From Chryseolinea serpens (lineage in GTDB: Bacteria > Bacteroidota > Bacteroidia > Cytophagales > Cyclobacteriaceae), in NCBI RefSeq assembly GCF_900129725.1, contig NZ_FQWQ01000004.1, forward strand, positions 1 through 64,000: DNA of 64,000 nucleotides, read 5' to 3'. The notes below the pieces were generated by a model that saw only the letters and a list, made by a program, of their open reading frames with translations, was not told the origin of the DNA and searched no databases. Below, piece after piece: positions 10,901-18,495 of this stretch. Within the stretch, counting starts at the first letter, position 1. Every line of letters starts with the position of its first letter. Made by a program: the position numbers and the translations under genes.

Positions 10901-10984
10901 GTGGCCGACAAGGTCATTAAGCTGGAACGCGGAAAGATCACGATGGTCAAAAATGAAGCATCGCTTCAGGATGCAATGGTTTGA
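7907..10984 (+). CDS. S12 peptidase (ClbP/ZmaM-like) fused to cyclic-peptide-type ABC exporter
   Basis: A 1025-aa membrane protein. After an N-terminal signal/anchor (1-19), residues 25-365 form a beta-lactamase-fold serine hydrolase: SxxK in LASCSKAFT (Ser87, Lys90), YEYASMNYDVLG (Tyr181), and HLG in FYHLGQN. Three membrane helices follow (about 380-490), then a six-helix exporter domain (about 500-790) and an ATPase with Walker A GGNGSGKTT, signature LSGGQRKRI and Walker B IYLFDEWAADQDP. The order peptidase, three helices, ABC exporter is that of the prodrug peptidases described for zwittermicin (ZmaM) and relatives of ClbP. In those, a periplasmic S12 domain removes an N-acyl-D-Asn leader as the peptide is exported. 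By analogy this protein should export and mature the cluster product. No D-Asn loading module is visible in the window. Confidence 0.93.
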   Translation: MRIVVLIVLSLVVTQVVAGFRDAPLMLSDTAWQHIEARVQKAMHNGGIPGLSLVVMKDGKTEIRNFGYSDKEGRTPVDSTTQFELASCSKAFTALGLLRLEAEKKVDLDAPVSQYLPWFVTFYNKQPVQITLRQLVHHTSGIPWHTLSMIPADASPAALADAVKKIKGLTLAARPGTRYEYASMNYDVLGLVIETVARKPFDEFMREAVFLPLGLTHTTVGPAPGQNTKATGYKAGFFQEFPYSPPVFRGNYPAGYIESNAADVARWMTWQVEGGPMDGHALILKSHQPDLSLPPDRDNLTLYAFGWNVSPYGEPKFYHLGQNPNFTAFMGFVPGQKTAVAVLANADSPYTFSLGSDILKALSGQEVLKDFNADNGYDKPFTILTIVLGLYSILAIALIVVAVRKIVKEKPVMTGLTLRKVVSLLAVSAFFALLSYGLYSFPRAFSDLNWDTMIVWLPWSLKSLVFAALAALAITYMAFLFSLFFDFVGRVYWSVLPFLVIVSLISGVSNMIIIVLITSVVKGDLPSADMLLYFAITFIAYIGGRKIIENRLLEITNEIVYDLRLQLMNKIFSTTYEKFEKIDRGKIYATLNGDTSTLGEAAGVGIKLITSIITVFGSFFYLAVLSFWATGVTVCVIASLVVLYYFVGKRADTLYEEARTTHNGYMSLLNDLIDGFKELSIHRAKKREFHEEVKAINGKFRTARIDGQVRFVNAFLIGESILILVLGAVAFVMPTAFPTLEPQKLLSFVIILLYLIGPINGILGSVPDFINIKVSWGRIQNFLKEIPATPNLNDAIESVPTRLQRIEVDNITYRYTHADGGDTTFGIGPLSFEAAAGDVIFVIGGNGSGKTTMAKVITGLYPASTGKIRIDGVEVDHTTLGEYYSTVFNPLHLFEKIYAMNTRPDTKEVDHYLKQLHLDDKTGLSNNVYSTIKLSGGQRKRIALLQCYLEDKPIYLFDEWAADQDPEYRKFFYRTLIPEMRASGKIVIAITHDDQYFDVADKVIKLERGKITMVKNEASLQDAMV

Positions 10985-11025
10985 TGACGGTGTCATCGGC
11001 CCAGTCCAAGTATGGTTAGGAAGTT

Positions 11026-11325
11026 ATGAACATCAAACCCCACGGTCAAATGGAAATCGGAAACGTATCGGAAATCAACGAAGTGAAGGCGGCCCTGGCC
11101 GCCCTGCAACAACGCGGGCTCGTACTGGAATGGTCCTTGCCTTATGAGAATTTATTGACACGACTCACCGCGGCGATCTTTTATGTTTCGCTCGACGAGG
11201 AAGGCCCGGAGGAAGTGTGGAAAACGCTTCAGCAATTTCCACGTTTTGCATGCCTGCAAAACGAAACCAGGCAACTGTCTGCCCTGCCTTGGCGCGTTGA
11301 ATTCAACACAGGATTTTCATTGTAA
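11026..11325 (+). CDS. small hypothetical protein in NRPS cluster
   Basis: A 99-aa protein of unrecognised family between the exporter (41 bp upstream) and the type II thioesterase (10 bp downstream). The start is an ATG preceded by a purine-rich TTAGGAAG. The sequence is mixed helical, with no signal peptide, no membrane segment and no Cys cluster; VKAALAALQQRGLVLEWSLPY suggests a first helix followed by a strand. Gene spacing, orientation and lack of overlap with other genes support it as real. A role as a chaperone or accessory of the synthetases is possible, but nothing in the sequence proves it. Confidence 0.65.
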   Translation: MNIKPHGQMEIGNVSEINEVKAALAALQQRGLVLEWSLPYENLLTRLTAAIFYVSLDEEGPEEVWKTLQQFPRFACLQNETRQLSALPWRVEFNTGFSL

Positions 11326-11335
11326 CGAACGAACC

Positions 11336-12091
11336 ATGAGCCGAAAGAAACTTTTTTGCTTTCCCTATGCGGGAGGGTCAGCCATGATCTATCACCGGTG
11401 GCAAGCGGCCGCGGGCAATATCGAACTTATTCCCGTGGAGTTGGCGGGGCGAGGGCGTCGCATCAACGAGCCGCTCTATAAGGACGTACATGCGCTCGTT
11501 GCCGACATGTACCGTTGTGTAACGGCGCAAGTTCAGGACGATGAATTTGCTTTCTTTGGACACAGCATGGGGAGCATGATCGCCTACGAGCTAACCCTGG
11601 CCCTCCGCAGAAACGGCGAACGGCTGCCGATACATAATTTTTTTTCAGGGCGAGCCGCACCCCACATGCCCTGTGAACAAAGTAACCTGCACTTACTTCC
11701 CGACGATGCTTTCAAGGAAGCCTTGCTGCAGCTGGGTGGAACACCGGCACAATTCTTTGAGTATCCCGAGCTTATGGAAACGTTCTATCCCCTGCTGCGC
11801 AATGATTTCATGCTGGCACAAACCGCTTTTAGCGAACGCCCCATCGAGGCGCTCGATACCGATATTACGGTGTTCTTCGGCTCCGACGAAGATTTTTCGG
11901 ACGAAGCCATGATGGGATGGCGAAAGCATACGGACAAATGCTGTAGCCTTCATGTGTTGAGAGGCGATCATTTCTTCCTGCACCACCAGATGCCCCGCAT
12001 GCTCCACATCATCCGGCAAACGCTGCAGCAAACCCAGATGGACTTTGAACCCGCTTTGACGGCCTATCCCGACGTCTCCGTCGTGCGCTAG
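11336..12091 (+). CDS. type II thioesterase
   Basis: A 251-aa alpha/beta hydrolase of the GrsT/RifR type that clears misprimed or stalled carrier domains of NRPSs. The start at MSRKKLFCFPYAGGS fits the family, whose N-terminus typically reads FPYAGG. The reading frame is open further upstream, but an earlier start would run into the 99-aa gene. The nucleophile is Ser77 in GHSMGSM and the catalytic His lies in RGDHFFLH near the C-terminus; an Asp in the GSDEDF region completes the likely triad. None of the synthetases in the window carries an integrated thioesterase, so this may be the only thioesterase available to the line. It would usually edit rather than release. Confidence 0.93.
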   Translation: MSRKKLFCFPYAGGSAMIYHRWQAAAGNIELIPVELAGRGRRINEPLYKDVHALVADMYRCVTAQVQDDEFAFFGHSMGSMIAYELTLALRRNGERLPIHNFFSGRAAPHMPCEQSNLHLLPDDAFKEALLQLGGTPAQFFEYPELMETFYPLLRNDFMLAQTAFSERPIEALDTDITVFFGSDEDFSDEAMMGWRKHTDKCCSLHVLRGDHFFLHHQMPRMLHIIRQTLQQTQMDFEPALTAYPDVSVVR

Positions 12092-12141
12092 CGACATCTT
12101 TCAAATACGCATTACCTGAACCCTATTAAATCTCTACGAAA

Positions 12142-15100
12142 ATGTATGCTCTTTCTGAACAGAGTTTAGGAAAACTCAAGATCATTTCTAAGAACCTTTC
12201 GCGCGAGCGCGAATATTGGAACAGTCGGTTGCACAACTTGACGAAAGCTGCCTTTCCACCCGATTTCAATTCGCCGCTGCCGGCTGATTTTCATACGCGC
12301 CAAATGATGTTGCCCCGCGACACGGCTCAGCGGCTGCACGATCTGGCAAAGCATTCGGACCCTGGCCTGCACACCGTACTGATGTTTGCCATAAGCCTGC
12401 TGTTGGCGCACCGCACACAACGACGCGATGTGGCGGTGGGAACGCTGACCTGGGTCGACGGTCCGGCGGCTACCCCTACCGATACGAACTTGATGGCTAT
12501 TCGCACCACCGTTGACGACGAGGCGACGCTGCACGATCAATTGCGGGTGTTCGCTCAATCGTACCAGACCGATATCCGGCATCAGCGTTTTCCCTTTGAA
12601 GTGCTGCTGGAAGAATGGGGGGGAGGAGCGCAAGGCAATCCTCTTTTTGATGTGATGGTGGTCCTGCAAAATATCCAAACCTTCCGGCTGCCGGAGTTGC
12701 AACCCTTTGCCAATCTTTTCTTTTGCTTCGATCGGAACACCGACGGCCTGCTGTTTAGCGTGCACTACAATGCCGTGCTTTTCACAGAATCCACCGTACA
12801 AGAATTGATGGAAACGTTGATGGTCCAGCTACACGAATTTCAAAATGATCTGCAGCACCCGGTGAAGCACATGCACCGCAGACCGGCATTGGCCGATGAG
12901 CCACATCGTCGTGTGGCCGATCGCGAGGCGACGGAAGGCTACTGGAAGAACGCACTACAGGATTATAAACAAATTGTTTTTCCGGCACCTCGAAATGCCA
13001 GCAACGAACGTGATCGACACGAACTTTGGGAAAAACGAAACCGCCCGTATGTAGCGAGCTTCAGAGCATTTTGTCATCACCAGGATGTTACGCCGGAGGA
13101 GGTATGTTTTGCGGCGTACCTGTATGCGCTATACATGCTTTCCTACGATGGCGACCTGCTGGTCGGGCTCACCCGCGGGGATGCCGGATCCGCTTTGTTG
13201 CCAGAAGTCCCCTTTCGAATAAATATGGAAGGAGTTTCGTCGGGGTTGACACTGGTACAGCAGATTCGCGCCCTGAGAAACCAACAAGCGTCTTATGAGG
13301 CTTTGAAACTCGACGCCTTGAAGACCCTGATGGACGTGGAGAAAGAAGCAGGCAATCCGTTTTATACGACTTGCTTTTCATTCAGAGACGAGGGCGGCAT
13401 GCCTGGCCACGACACGGCCGTTGCACCCGGTAATTTTCAGGTATCCGACACCCATTGTAATTTTGAGGTGACGTTCACAAAAGAGGATAGGATGGTGGCT
13501 ACCTGGACTTTTAGGCCCGCCATGGTAGATGAAAATGCCGTACAGCAGTTACTGAATTACGTGCTTTCCATCCTCGACTTTATAGTAGCCAGCCCCGACG
13601 CGCCGCTCCACAAGCATACCTTCATCTCCTGGGGCGAACAACAACGGTTGATGCATTTTAATGACACGGCCTCACCCTATAATACAGACGTCACCGTCAT
13701 CGAGCTCTTTGAGCAACAGGTGGCGCAGCACCCCAACGCGAAGGCCATACAAATGGGAGAGAGCGTGCTCACGTATGGACAACTGAACAGCCGCTCCAAC
13801 CAGCTGGCGCGCACGCTGCTGGAGATTACCGGCGGAGAACAAAAAATTATTCCCATCGTTGCGGAGCGATCCCTTGAAATGTTTATTGGCATTTACGCCA
13901 TTTTGAAGGCGGGCTGTGCATACTTGCCGGTGCCGCGCGAATATCCGCAGGAAAGAATCGACTACGTCGTGACGGAGGCGAACGCTGGCGTTGTGCTCGC
14001 CCTCAGCAAAGACGAGGGCCGGTTCAACGGCCACGGCAAAGTGTTGATCCTGGATCGTGAAGAGGCCTACCAGGATGACGACACCAACTTGTCCATCGCG
14101 TCGCAGGCCGACAGCCTGGCGTACGTGATCTATACGTCGGGATCGACCGGTCAGCCCAAGGGGGTGATGATTCAGAACCGGGCGCTGGTAAACCGGTTGA
14201 ACTGGATGCAAAAATGTTATCCGCTCAACGCCGGCGATGTCATCTTGCACAAGACGTCGATGGCCTTTGATGTTTCGGTATGGGAAATTTTCTGGTGGGC
14301 GTTACAAGGCGCATCGGTGGTGTTGCTGACACCGGGTCAGGAAAAAGACCCGGCGGCCATGGCTACGGTCATTTTTGCTCATCGCGTGAGTGTACTGCAT
14401 TTTGTTCCGCCCATGTTGCGGGCCTTTCTGAATTTTTTTACCACGCCCGAGACCACCGCGCAATTGAAAAGCCTGCGTGCCGTATTCGCCAGCGGCGAAG
14501 CCCTGAGCCGTGACATCGTGACGGCGTTCAACATGCTTTTTCGCCCGGAGGGACCGAGACTCATCAACTTGTACGGACCCACGGAAGCCACGGTTGACGT
14601 AACCGTCTTTGAATGCCCGCGACAAGCTGCACCGGCGATCATTCCCATCGGCAAGCCGATAGACAATACGCGGTTGTATGTTCTCGACAAATTCCTGGAA
14701 GCGCAGCCGATAGGCTCCGTTGGCGAACTCTGCCTGGCGGGTGACCAGCTGGCGCTGGGCTACCTGCACAAACCAGAGTTGACCGCACAGCGCTTTATAG
14801 AACATCCACATGTACCCGCCGAAAGAATTTACAGGACAGGTGACCTGGCGCGATGGCTACCCGATGGAAACGTGGAGTTTCTCGGTCGCATCGACAACCA
14901 GGTGAAGATCCGTGGCTATCGCATCGAGCTGGGTGAGATTGAACACCAACTGCTGCAGGTGGCCGGTGTTCGCGATGCGGTGGTGGTGTGTCGCGAGGAG
15001 AATGGCAGCAAATATTTGTGTGCCTACTACGTTGCCCCCCTGCCACTCGAAGCCCATCAGCTCGCCGAGCACCTGGGCGTTAGACTGCCGGCATACATGG

Positions 15101-17238
15101 TGCCGTCGGGCTTTGTGTGGTTGAAGGAGATGCCGCTCAACGCCAACGGCAAGACCGACCGCAAGCAATTACTCGACCTCCGGCAAACAGCCGATGTGCC
15201 CTATCAGGCTCCACGCAATACCGTGGAAAAAGTGCTGGCGGAAGCGCTCATGGAAACCCTTAACCTGAAAGACGTGAGCATCAAAGACAGCGTCTTTCGC
15301 ATCGGGCTCGACTCCATGAGCGCCATCCAGGTGGTGACGCTGCTCAATGAGCGCCTGGGGCTGGAGTTGCCGTTGGGAATCTTTTGGGAATTTCCGGTGG
15401 TGGAAGATCTGGGTGTTAAAATCGAAAGCGAAATAGAAGCTACGGCACGCAGCAACGCCAAGCGCATCGCTCGCCTGGAGCTGGAAAAGAATATGCTGGA
15501 CTTCCTGGCAAAATATGAATCGGAACACACTGCGCGCGTCGCATCCCGGGTGGACATGCGTGAGGTGGAGGCCATCTATCCCATGAGCGAAATGGAGAAA
15601 GCCATGACCTATTACACCGTTGCGTTTCCCGAAGCGCCGCAATACCTGGAACAAGTCGTTTACAGCGAGCGTCTCGTCAATCTTGACCTGGAGCGATTCC
15701 GGCATGTGGTAGAACAAATGATCGAAAAGCACGCCACATTCCGGACAGGCTTTGATCTTCAGACCCATTCGCACATCATCTATAAAACCTTTGCGCTGCC
15801 TTTCCATCATCACAACCTCGAAGCACTCGAGGTGTCGGACCAGTATACTTTCATTGAGCGGGTCAGGGTTGAATGCAGGACCAGGCCCCTGGACCTGCTC
15901 ATTCCAACTCTCCAATTCCATCTATTCCAGACGGGCGCGGAGCAATACGTCATCATGCTGCAGTTTCATCACGCCGTTATTGACGGGTGGAGTGTGCAAG
16001 CCTTCATGGGCGAGGTGTATGAGACCTACATGAAGATCATGGCCGACGAAACGTTCCGCCCCGCGTTGCTTCGTTGCCACTACAAGGATCAGATCCTCTC
16101 CGAATTGATCAGCAAGCGGGAAGAATCCCTCACACCCTACTGGCTTGCCGAACTGAACGGCTACCGGCGGTTTGTCTTTCCACAACCCGAACAGCCCGTC
16201 AGGCCGCAAACCTCCAAGGTGCTGAAGATCGCGCGAGATAAGGCTTACCTGGTGAAGCTTCAGGCGTTTAGCGTCCAGCACGACGTGACACTGCACGATC
16301 TGGGGTTTGCTGCCTACGTGTATGCGCTGCATACCCTCACGCTCGAACGCGACATCCTGGTGGGCCACGTCACCAACACCCGACCGGCGCAGGAAGATGG
16401 CGACAAACTATTGGGGTGTTTTCTTAATACGGTTCCGGTCCGGCTTGCCTTGAGTGGGCCCGAACGCGTCATCGATTTTTTGAAACGCGTGAGCCGCAAA
16501 TTCACAGAGCAAAAACGATTTGAGCGCATTTCGCTGCTCGACATCAAAAATAGGGTGGACGAACCCAGTGGTATCCAAAATCCCTTCTTTGATACCAAGT
16601 ATAATTTCATTGATTTCAGCAAGATCAGAGGACTGGATACGTCTTCCGATGGTGTGTCGGAACCGGAGACCGGCATCGTTAACTACCTCGAAGAAAACAC
16701 GCTGTGCGATTTTTGTATCGACCTGACCGGCGGAGCGCAAATGCTGGTGTCATGGACATTTGCCCCGGCTAACATCGACGAGGAATTTGTGCGCCTCCTG
16801 TTGCGCAGCACCCTATCCATTCTGGATTTCATGGTGGCAAATCCTTATCAACTCCTGTTGCCGGAGAACTTTATCGCCGAAGCAGATCAGCCCCGCGCGT
16901 TGGGCTTCCAGGAAACGCTGACCCGCGCGCGGCAAGCGAACACCGACAGAACGTTGGCGGTTGCATCACCGCGACCTTCGCGCAGTGCACACGAACAAGC
17001 CATCGTAGACTTGCTGTTGAAGATCAAACCGTCACTGGCAGGAATGGTGCATGCTGAGAGCGCACTCGACGAACTGGGAATAGACTCCCTGGGTATGATC
17101 GCGCTGCAATGGGGTATCCGCGAAACTTTTCATCACACGATACCCATCGCCGAACTGTTTTCCCTGGTTCGGGTGAGCGCCATTGCAGGCCACCTGGAAC
17201 AGTTGCAGGAACCTGATCAGGTGCTTGTCGAAACCTGA
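12142..17238 (+). CDS. NRPS: two orphan C-lobes - A (Ser) - PCP - C - PCP
   Basis: A 1698-aa synthetase. Residues 1-250 and about 265-490 are each C-terminal lobes of condensation domains, with no HHxxxDG in either. The adenylation domain (about 505-1010) has A3 YTSGSTGQPKG (about 661), A5 NLYGPTEAT (about 809), A8 QVKIRGYRIELGE (about 920) and A10 NGKTDRKQL. The specificity residues read D-V-W-H-F-S-L-V-D-K, the classic serine code. A carrier domain has GLDSMS (about 1055). A full condensation domain follows with HHAVIDGWS (about 1276), then a final carrier with GIDSLGM (about 1648). No adenylation domain serves that last carrier and no thioesterase follows it. The last carrier must be loaded in trans, or accept the chain for an unusual release step. 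Confidence 0.95.
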   Translation: MYALSEQSLGKLKIISKNLSREREYWNSRLHNLTKAAFPPDFNSPLPADFHTRQMMLPRDTAQRLHDLAKHSDPGLHTVLMFAISLLLAHRTQRRDVAVGTLTWVDGPAATPTDTNLMAIRTTVDDEATLHDQLRVFAQSYQTDIRHQRFPFEVLLEEWGGGAQGNPLFDVMVVLQNIQTFRLPELQPFANLFFCFDRNTDGLLFSVHYNAVLFTESTVQELMETLMVQLHEFQNDLQHPVKHMHRRPALADEPHRRVADREATEGYWKNALQDYKQIVFPAPRNASNERDRHELWEKRNRPYVASFRAFCHHQDVTPEEVCFAAYLYALYMLSYDGDLLVGLTRGDAGSALLPEVPFRINMEGVSSGLTLVQQIRALRNQQASYEALKLDALKTLMDVEKEAGNPFYTTCFSFRDEGGMPGHDTAVAPGNFQVSDTHCNFEVTFTKEDRMVATWTFRPAMVDENAVQQLLNYVLSILDFIVASPDAPLHKHTFISWGEQQRLMHFNDTASPYNTDVTVIELFEQQVAQHPNAKAIQMGESVLTYGQLNSRSNQLARTLLEITGGEQKIIPIVAERSLEMFIGIYAILKAGCAYLPVPREYPQERIDYVVTEANAGVVLALSKDEGRFNGHGKVLILDREEAYQDDDTNLSIASQADSLAYVIYTSGSTGQPKGVMIQNRALVNRLNWMQKCYPLNAGDVILHKTSMAFDVSVWEIFWWALQGASVVLLTPGQEKDPAAMATVIFAHRVSVLHFVPPMLRAFLNFFTTPETTAQLKSLRAVFASGEALSRDIVTAFNMLFRPEGPRLINLYGPTEATVDVTVFECPRQAAPAIIPIGKPIDNTRLYVLDKFLEAQPIGSVGELCLAGDQLALGYLHKPELTAQRFIEHPHVPAERIYRTGDLARWLPDGNVEFLGRIDNQVKIRGYRIELGEIEHQLLQVAGVRDAVVVCREENGSKYLCAYYVAPLPLEAHQLAEHLGVRLPAYMVPSGFVWLKEMPLNANGKTDRKQLLDLRQTADVPYQAPRNTVEKVLAEALMETLNLKDVSIKDSVFRIGLDSMSAIQVVTLLNERLGLELPLGIFWEFPVVEDLGVKIESEIEATARSNAKRIARLELEKNMLDFLAKYESEHTARVASRVDMREVEAIYPMSEMEKAMTYYTVAFPEAPQYLEQVVYSERLVNLDLERFRHVVEQMIEKHATFRTGFDLQTHSHIIYKTFALPFHHHNLEALEVSDQYTFIERVRVECRTRPLDLLIPTLQFHLFQTGAEQYVIMLQFHHAVIDGWSVQAFMGEVYETYMKIMADETFRPALLRCHYKDQILSELISKREESLTPYWLAELNGYRRFVFPQPEQPVRPQTSKVLKIARDKAYLVKLQAFSVQHDVTLHDLGFAAYVYALHTLTLERDILVGHVTNTRPAQEDGDKLLGCFLNTVPVRLALSGPERVIDFLKRVSRKFTEQKRFERISLLDIKNRVDEPSGIQNPFFDTKYNFIDFSKIRGLDTSSDGVSEPETGIVNYLEENTLCDFCIDLTGGAQMLVSWTFAPANIDEEFVRLLLRSTLSILDFMVANPYQLLLPENFIAEADQPRALGFQETLTRARQANTDRTLAVASPRPSRSAHEQAIVDLLLKIKPSLAGMVHAESALDELGIDSLGMIALQWGIRETFHHTIPIAELFSLVRVSAIAGHLEQLQEPDQVLVET

Positions 17239-17313
17239 AACGACTCCCTGCGACGCCTGTAACCGGATTTTTGTAGCCGGTGCATTCCTTTTTCCGTACC
17301 AAAAACCACTCCC

Positions 17314-18489
17314 ATGATCAATACCGCTATTGACATTGAAGATCAGTTCCTTGCCAAGATACGCGAGAACAATGCCGGCTGGCAAAGCTCCCGGGTACGC
17401 AAGCTTCTGATCATTTATGATCCCAATTCATTTTTTATCGGCGACTGCCTCACACACCTTCGACAGGTAAGAGTGCTGAAGAATTATTTTAAGAATGTTA
17501 CCATTCATATTCAGTCCAAATATCCACAGATAACGGAGGTCATCAGGAATCATCCCCTCATAGACGCTTGCGAAATTAAGTCGGCTGGCCAATCCGACCT
17601 GGCAGCTTACGATCTCGTGCTCTATGGTGCGGAGGACGAACGTGAAATTTTGCAGGCGGTCCAGCACCTGGACGACTTGGAAAATCTGCATACCTGTCTC
17701 TTTGCGATCTCCGAGTCAACCAGCGAGGTGAAGACCAGGCTCTTTGATAATCTTCCCGTCCGGCTTACGGAAGCAGACCATCGGGCCGCACCGCAGGCCA
17801 ATGAAATATATCTTTCCAGCGATGAACTGACGGAAGCACAGAATAACCTGGCCGCCCGGGGGCTGCGCAAAAACGAAAACCTGGTGGTCTTGCTGGACAG
17901 CTCCACCAAACAGGTGAAAATGCTCAATACCCTGCAATACTTTAAGTTGATCCAACTCCTGGGTGCACTGCGCGACGTTCGGTTCCTGGTGTTCGACAAG
18001 GACGATGTTGGAAAGGAACAATTCTACAAAAGCTTTCTGAGTGACCGGCAGCTGTTTGACAAGATCATTTTCGTGAAGAAAGAGGGGCTTCGACAGTCCA
18101 TTAGTATGCTGGCTCATCCGCAAGTCAAGTGTGTGTTCGGACCTTGCACGGGTCTGTTGCATTGCGCCTCGGGTGTTTATCATGGTATGCTGGAAAGTGG
18201 GCGTATCGAGCGTCGGCACCTGCCGATCCTGGTGGCCTACTGCGGGCGCTACGACCAGGGCATTATTGAAAATGAATTTGCCTGGTGGGGCGGCACCTTG
18301 GTGGACTGTATTAAACTGACAGGCAGTGATGGTACCGATACCCACATTGATGTCGTTACCGCGCGTGACGCTGATGTGGACCTCTTCTTGCGTGACCTGC
18401 GCTATTGCAGCGAGTACACGGCCGCGCAGATCTTTGCCTTTATGCTCGCGCGTTATGAAGGAAGAATGAAAACCCTGGGCCTGCTGTAG
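17314..18489 (+). CDS. GT9-like (GT-B fold) glycosyltransferase-type protein
   Basis: A 391-aa cytoplasmic protein without signal peptide. It looks two-lobed: an N-terminal Rossmann-like half (VRKLLIIYDPNSFFIGDCL, resembling the start of ADP-heptose transferases) and a C-terminal half. The latter contains VFGPCTGLLHCASG, which resembles the nucleotide-sugar-binding GPDTGxxHxA motif of family GT9. Similarity is partial, so the donor and acceptor cannot be named. The next gene starts six bases after its stop, tying it to the peptide cluster. It may glycosylate the peptide or carry out another nucleotide-sugar-linked tailoring step. Confidence 0.6.
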   Translation: MINTAIDIEDQFLAKIRENNAGWQSSRVRKLLIIYDPNSFFIGDCLTHLRQVRVLKNYFKNVTIHIQSKYPQITEVIRNHPLIDACEIKSAGQSDLAAYDLVLYGAEDEREILQAVQHLDDLENLHTCLFAISESTSEVKTRLFDNLPVRLTEADHRAAPQANEIYLSSDELTEAQNNLAARGLRKNENLVVLLDSSTKQVKMLNTLQYFKLIQLLGALRDVRFLVFDKDDVGKEQFYKSFLSDRQLFDKIIFVKKEGLRQSISMLAHPQVKCVFGPCTGLLHCASGVYHGMLESGRIERRHLPILVAYCGRYDQGIIENEFAWWGGTLVDCIKLTGSDGTDTHIDVVTARDADVDLFLRDLRYCSEYTAAQIFAFMLARYEGRMKTLGLL

Positions 18490-18495
18490 GTTGAA

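Noticed and set aside
11183-11335. Longer N-terminus for the type II thioesterase
   Set aside because: It overlaps the 99-aa gene and the added residues are not thioesterase-like; the family N-terminus begins at the ATG at 11336.
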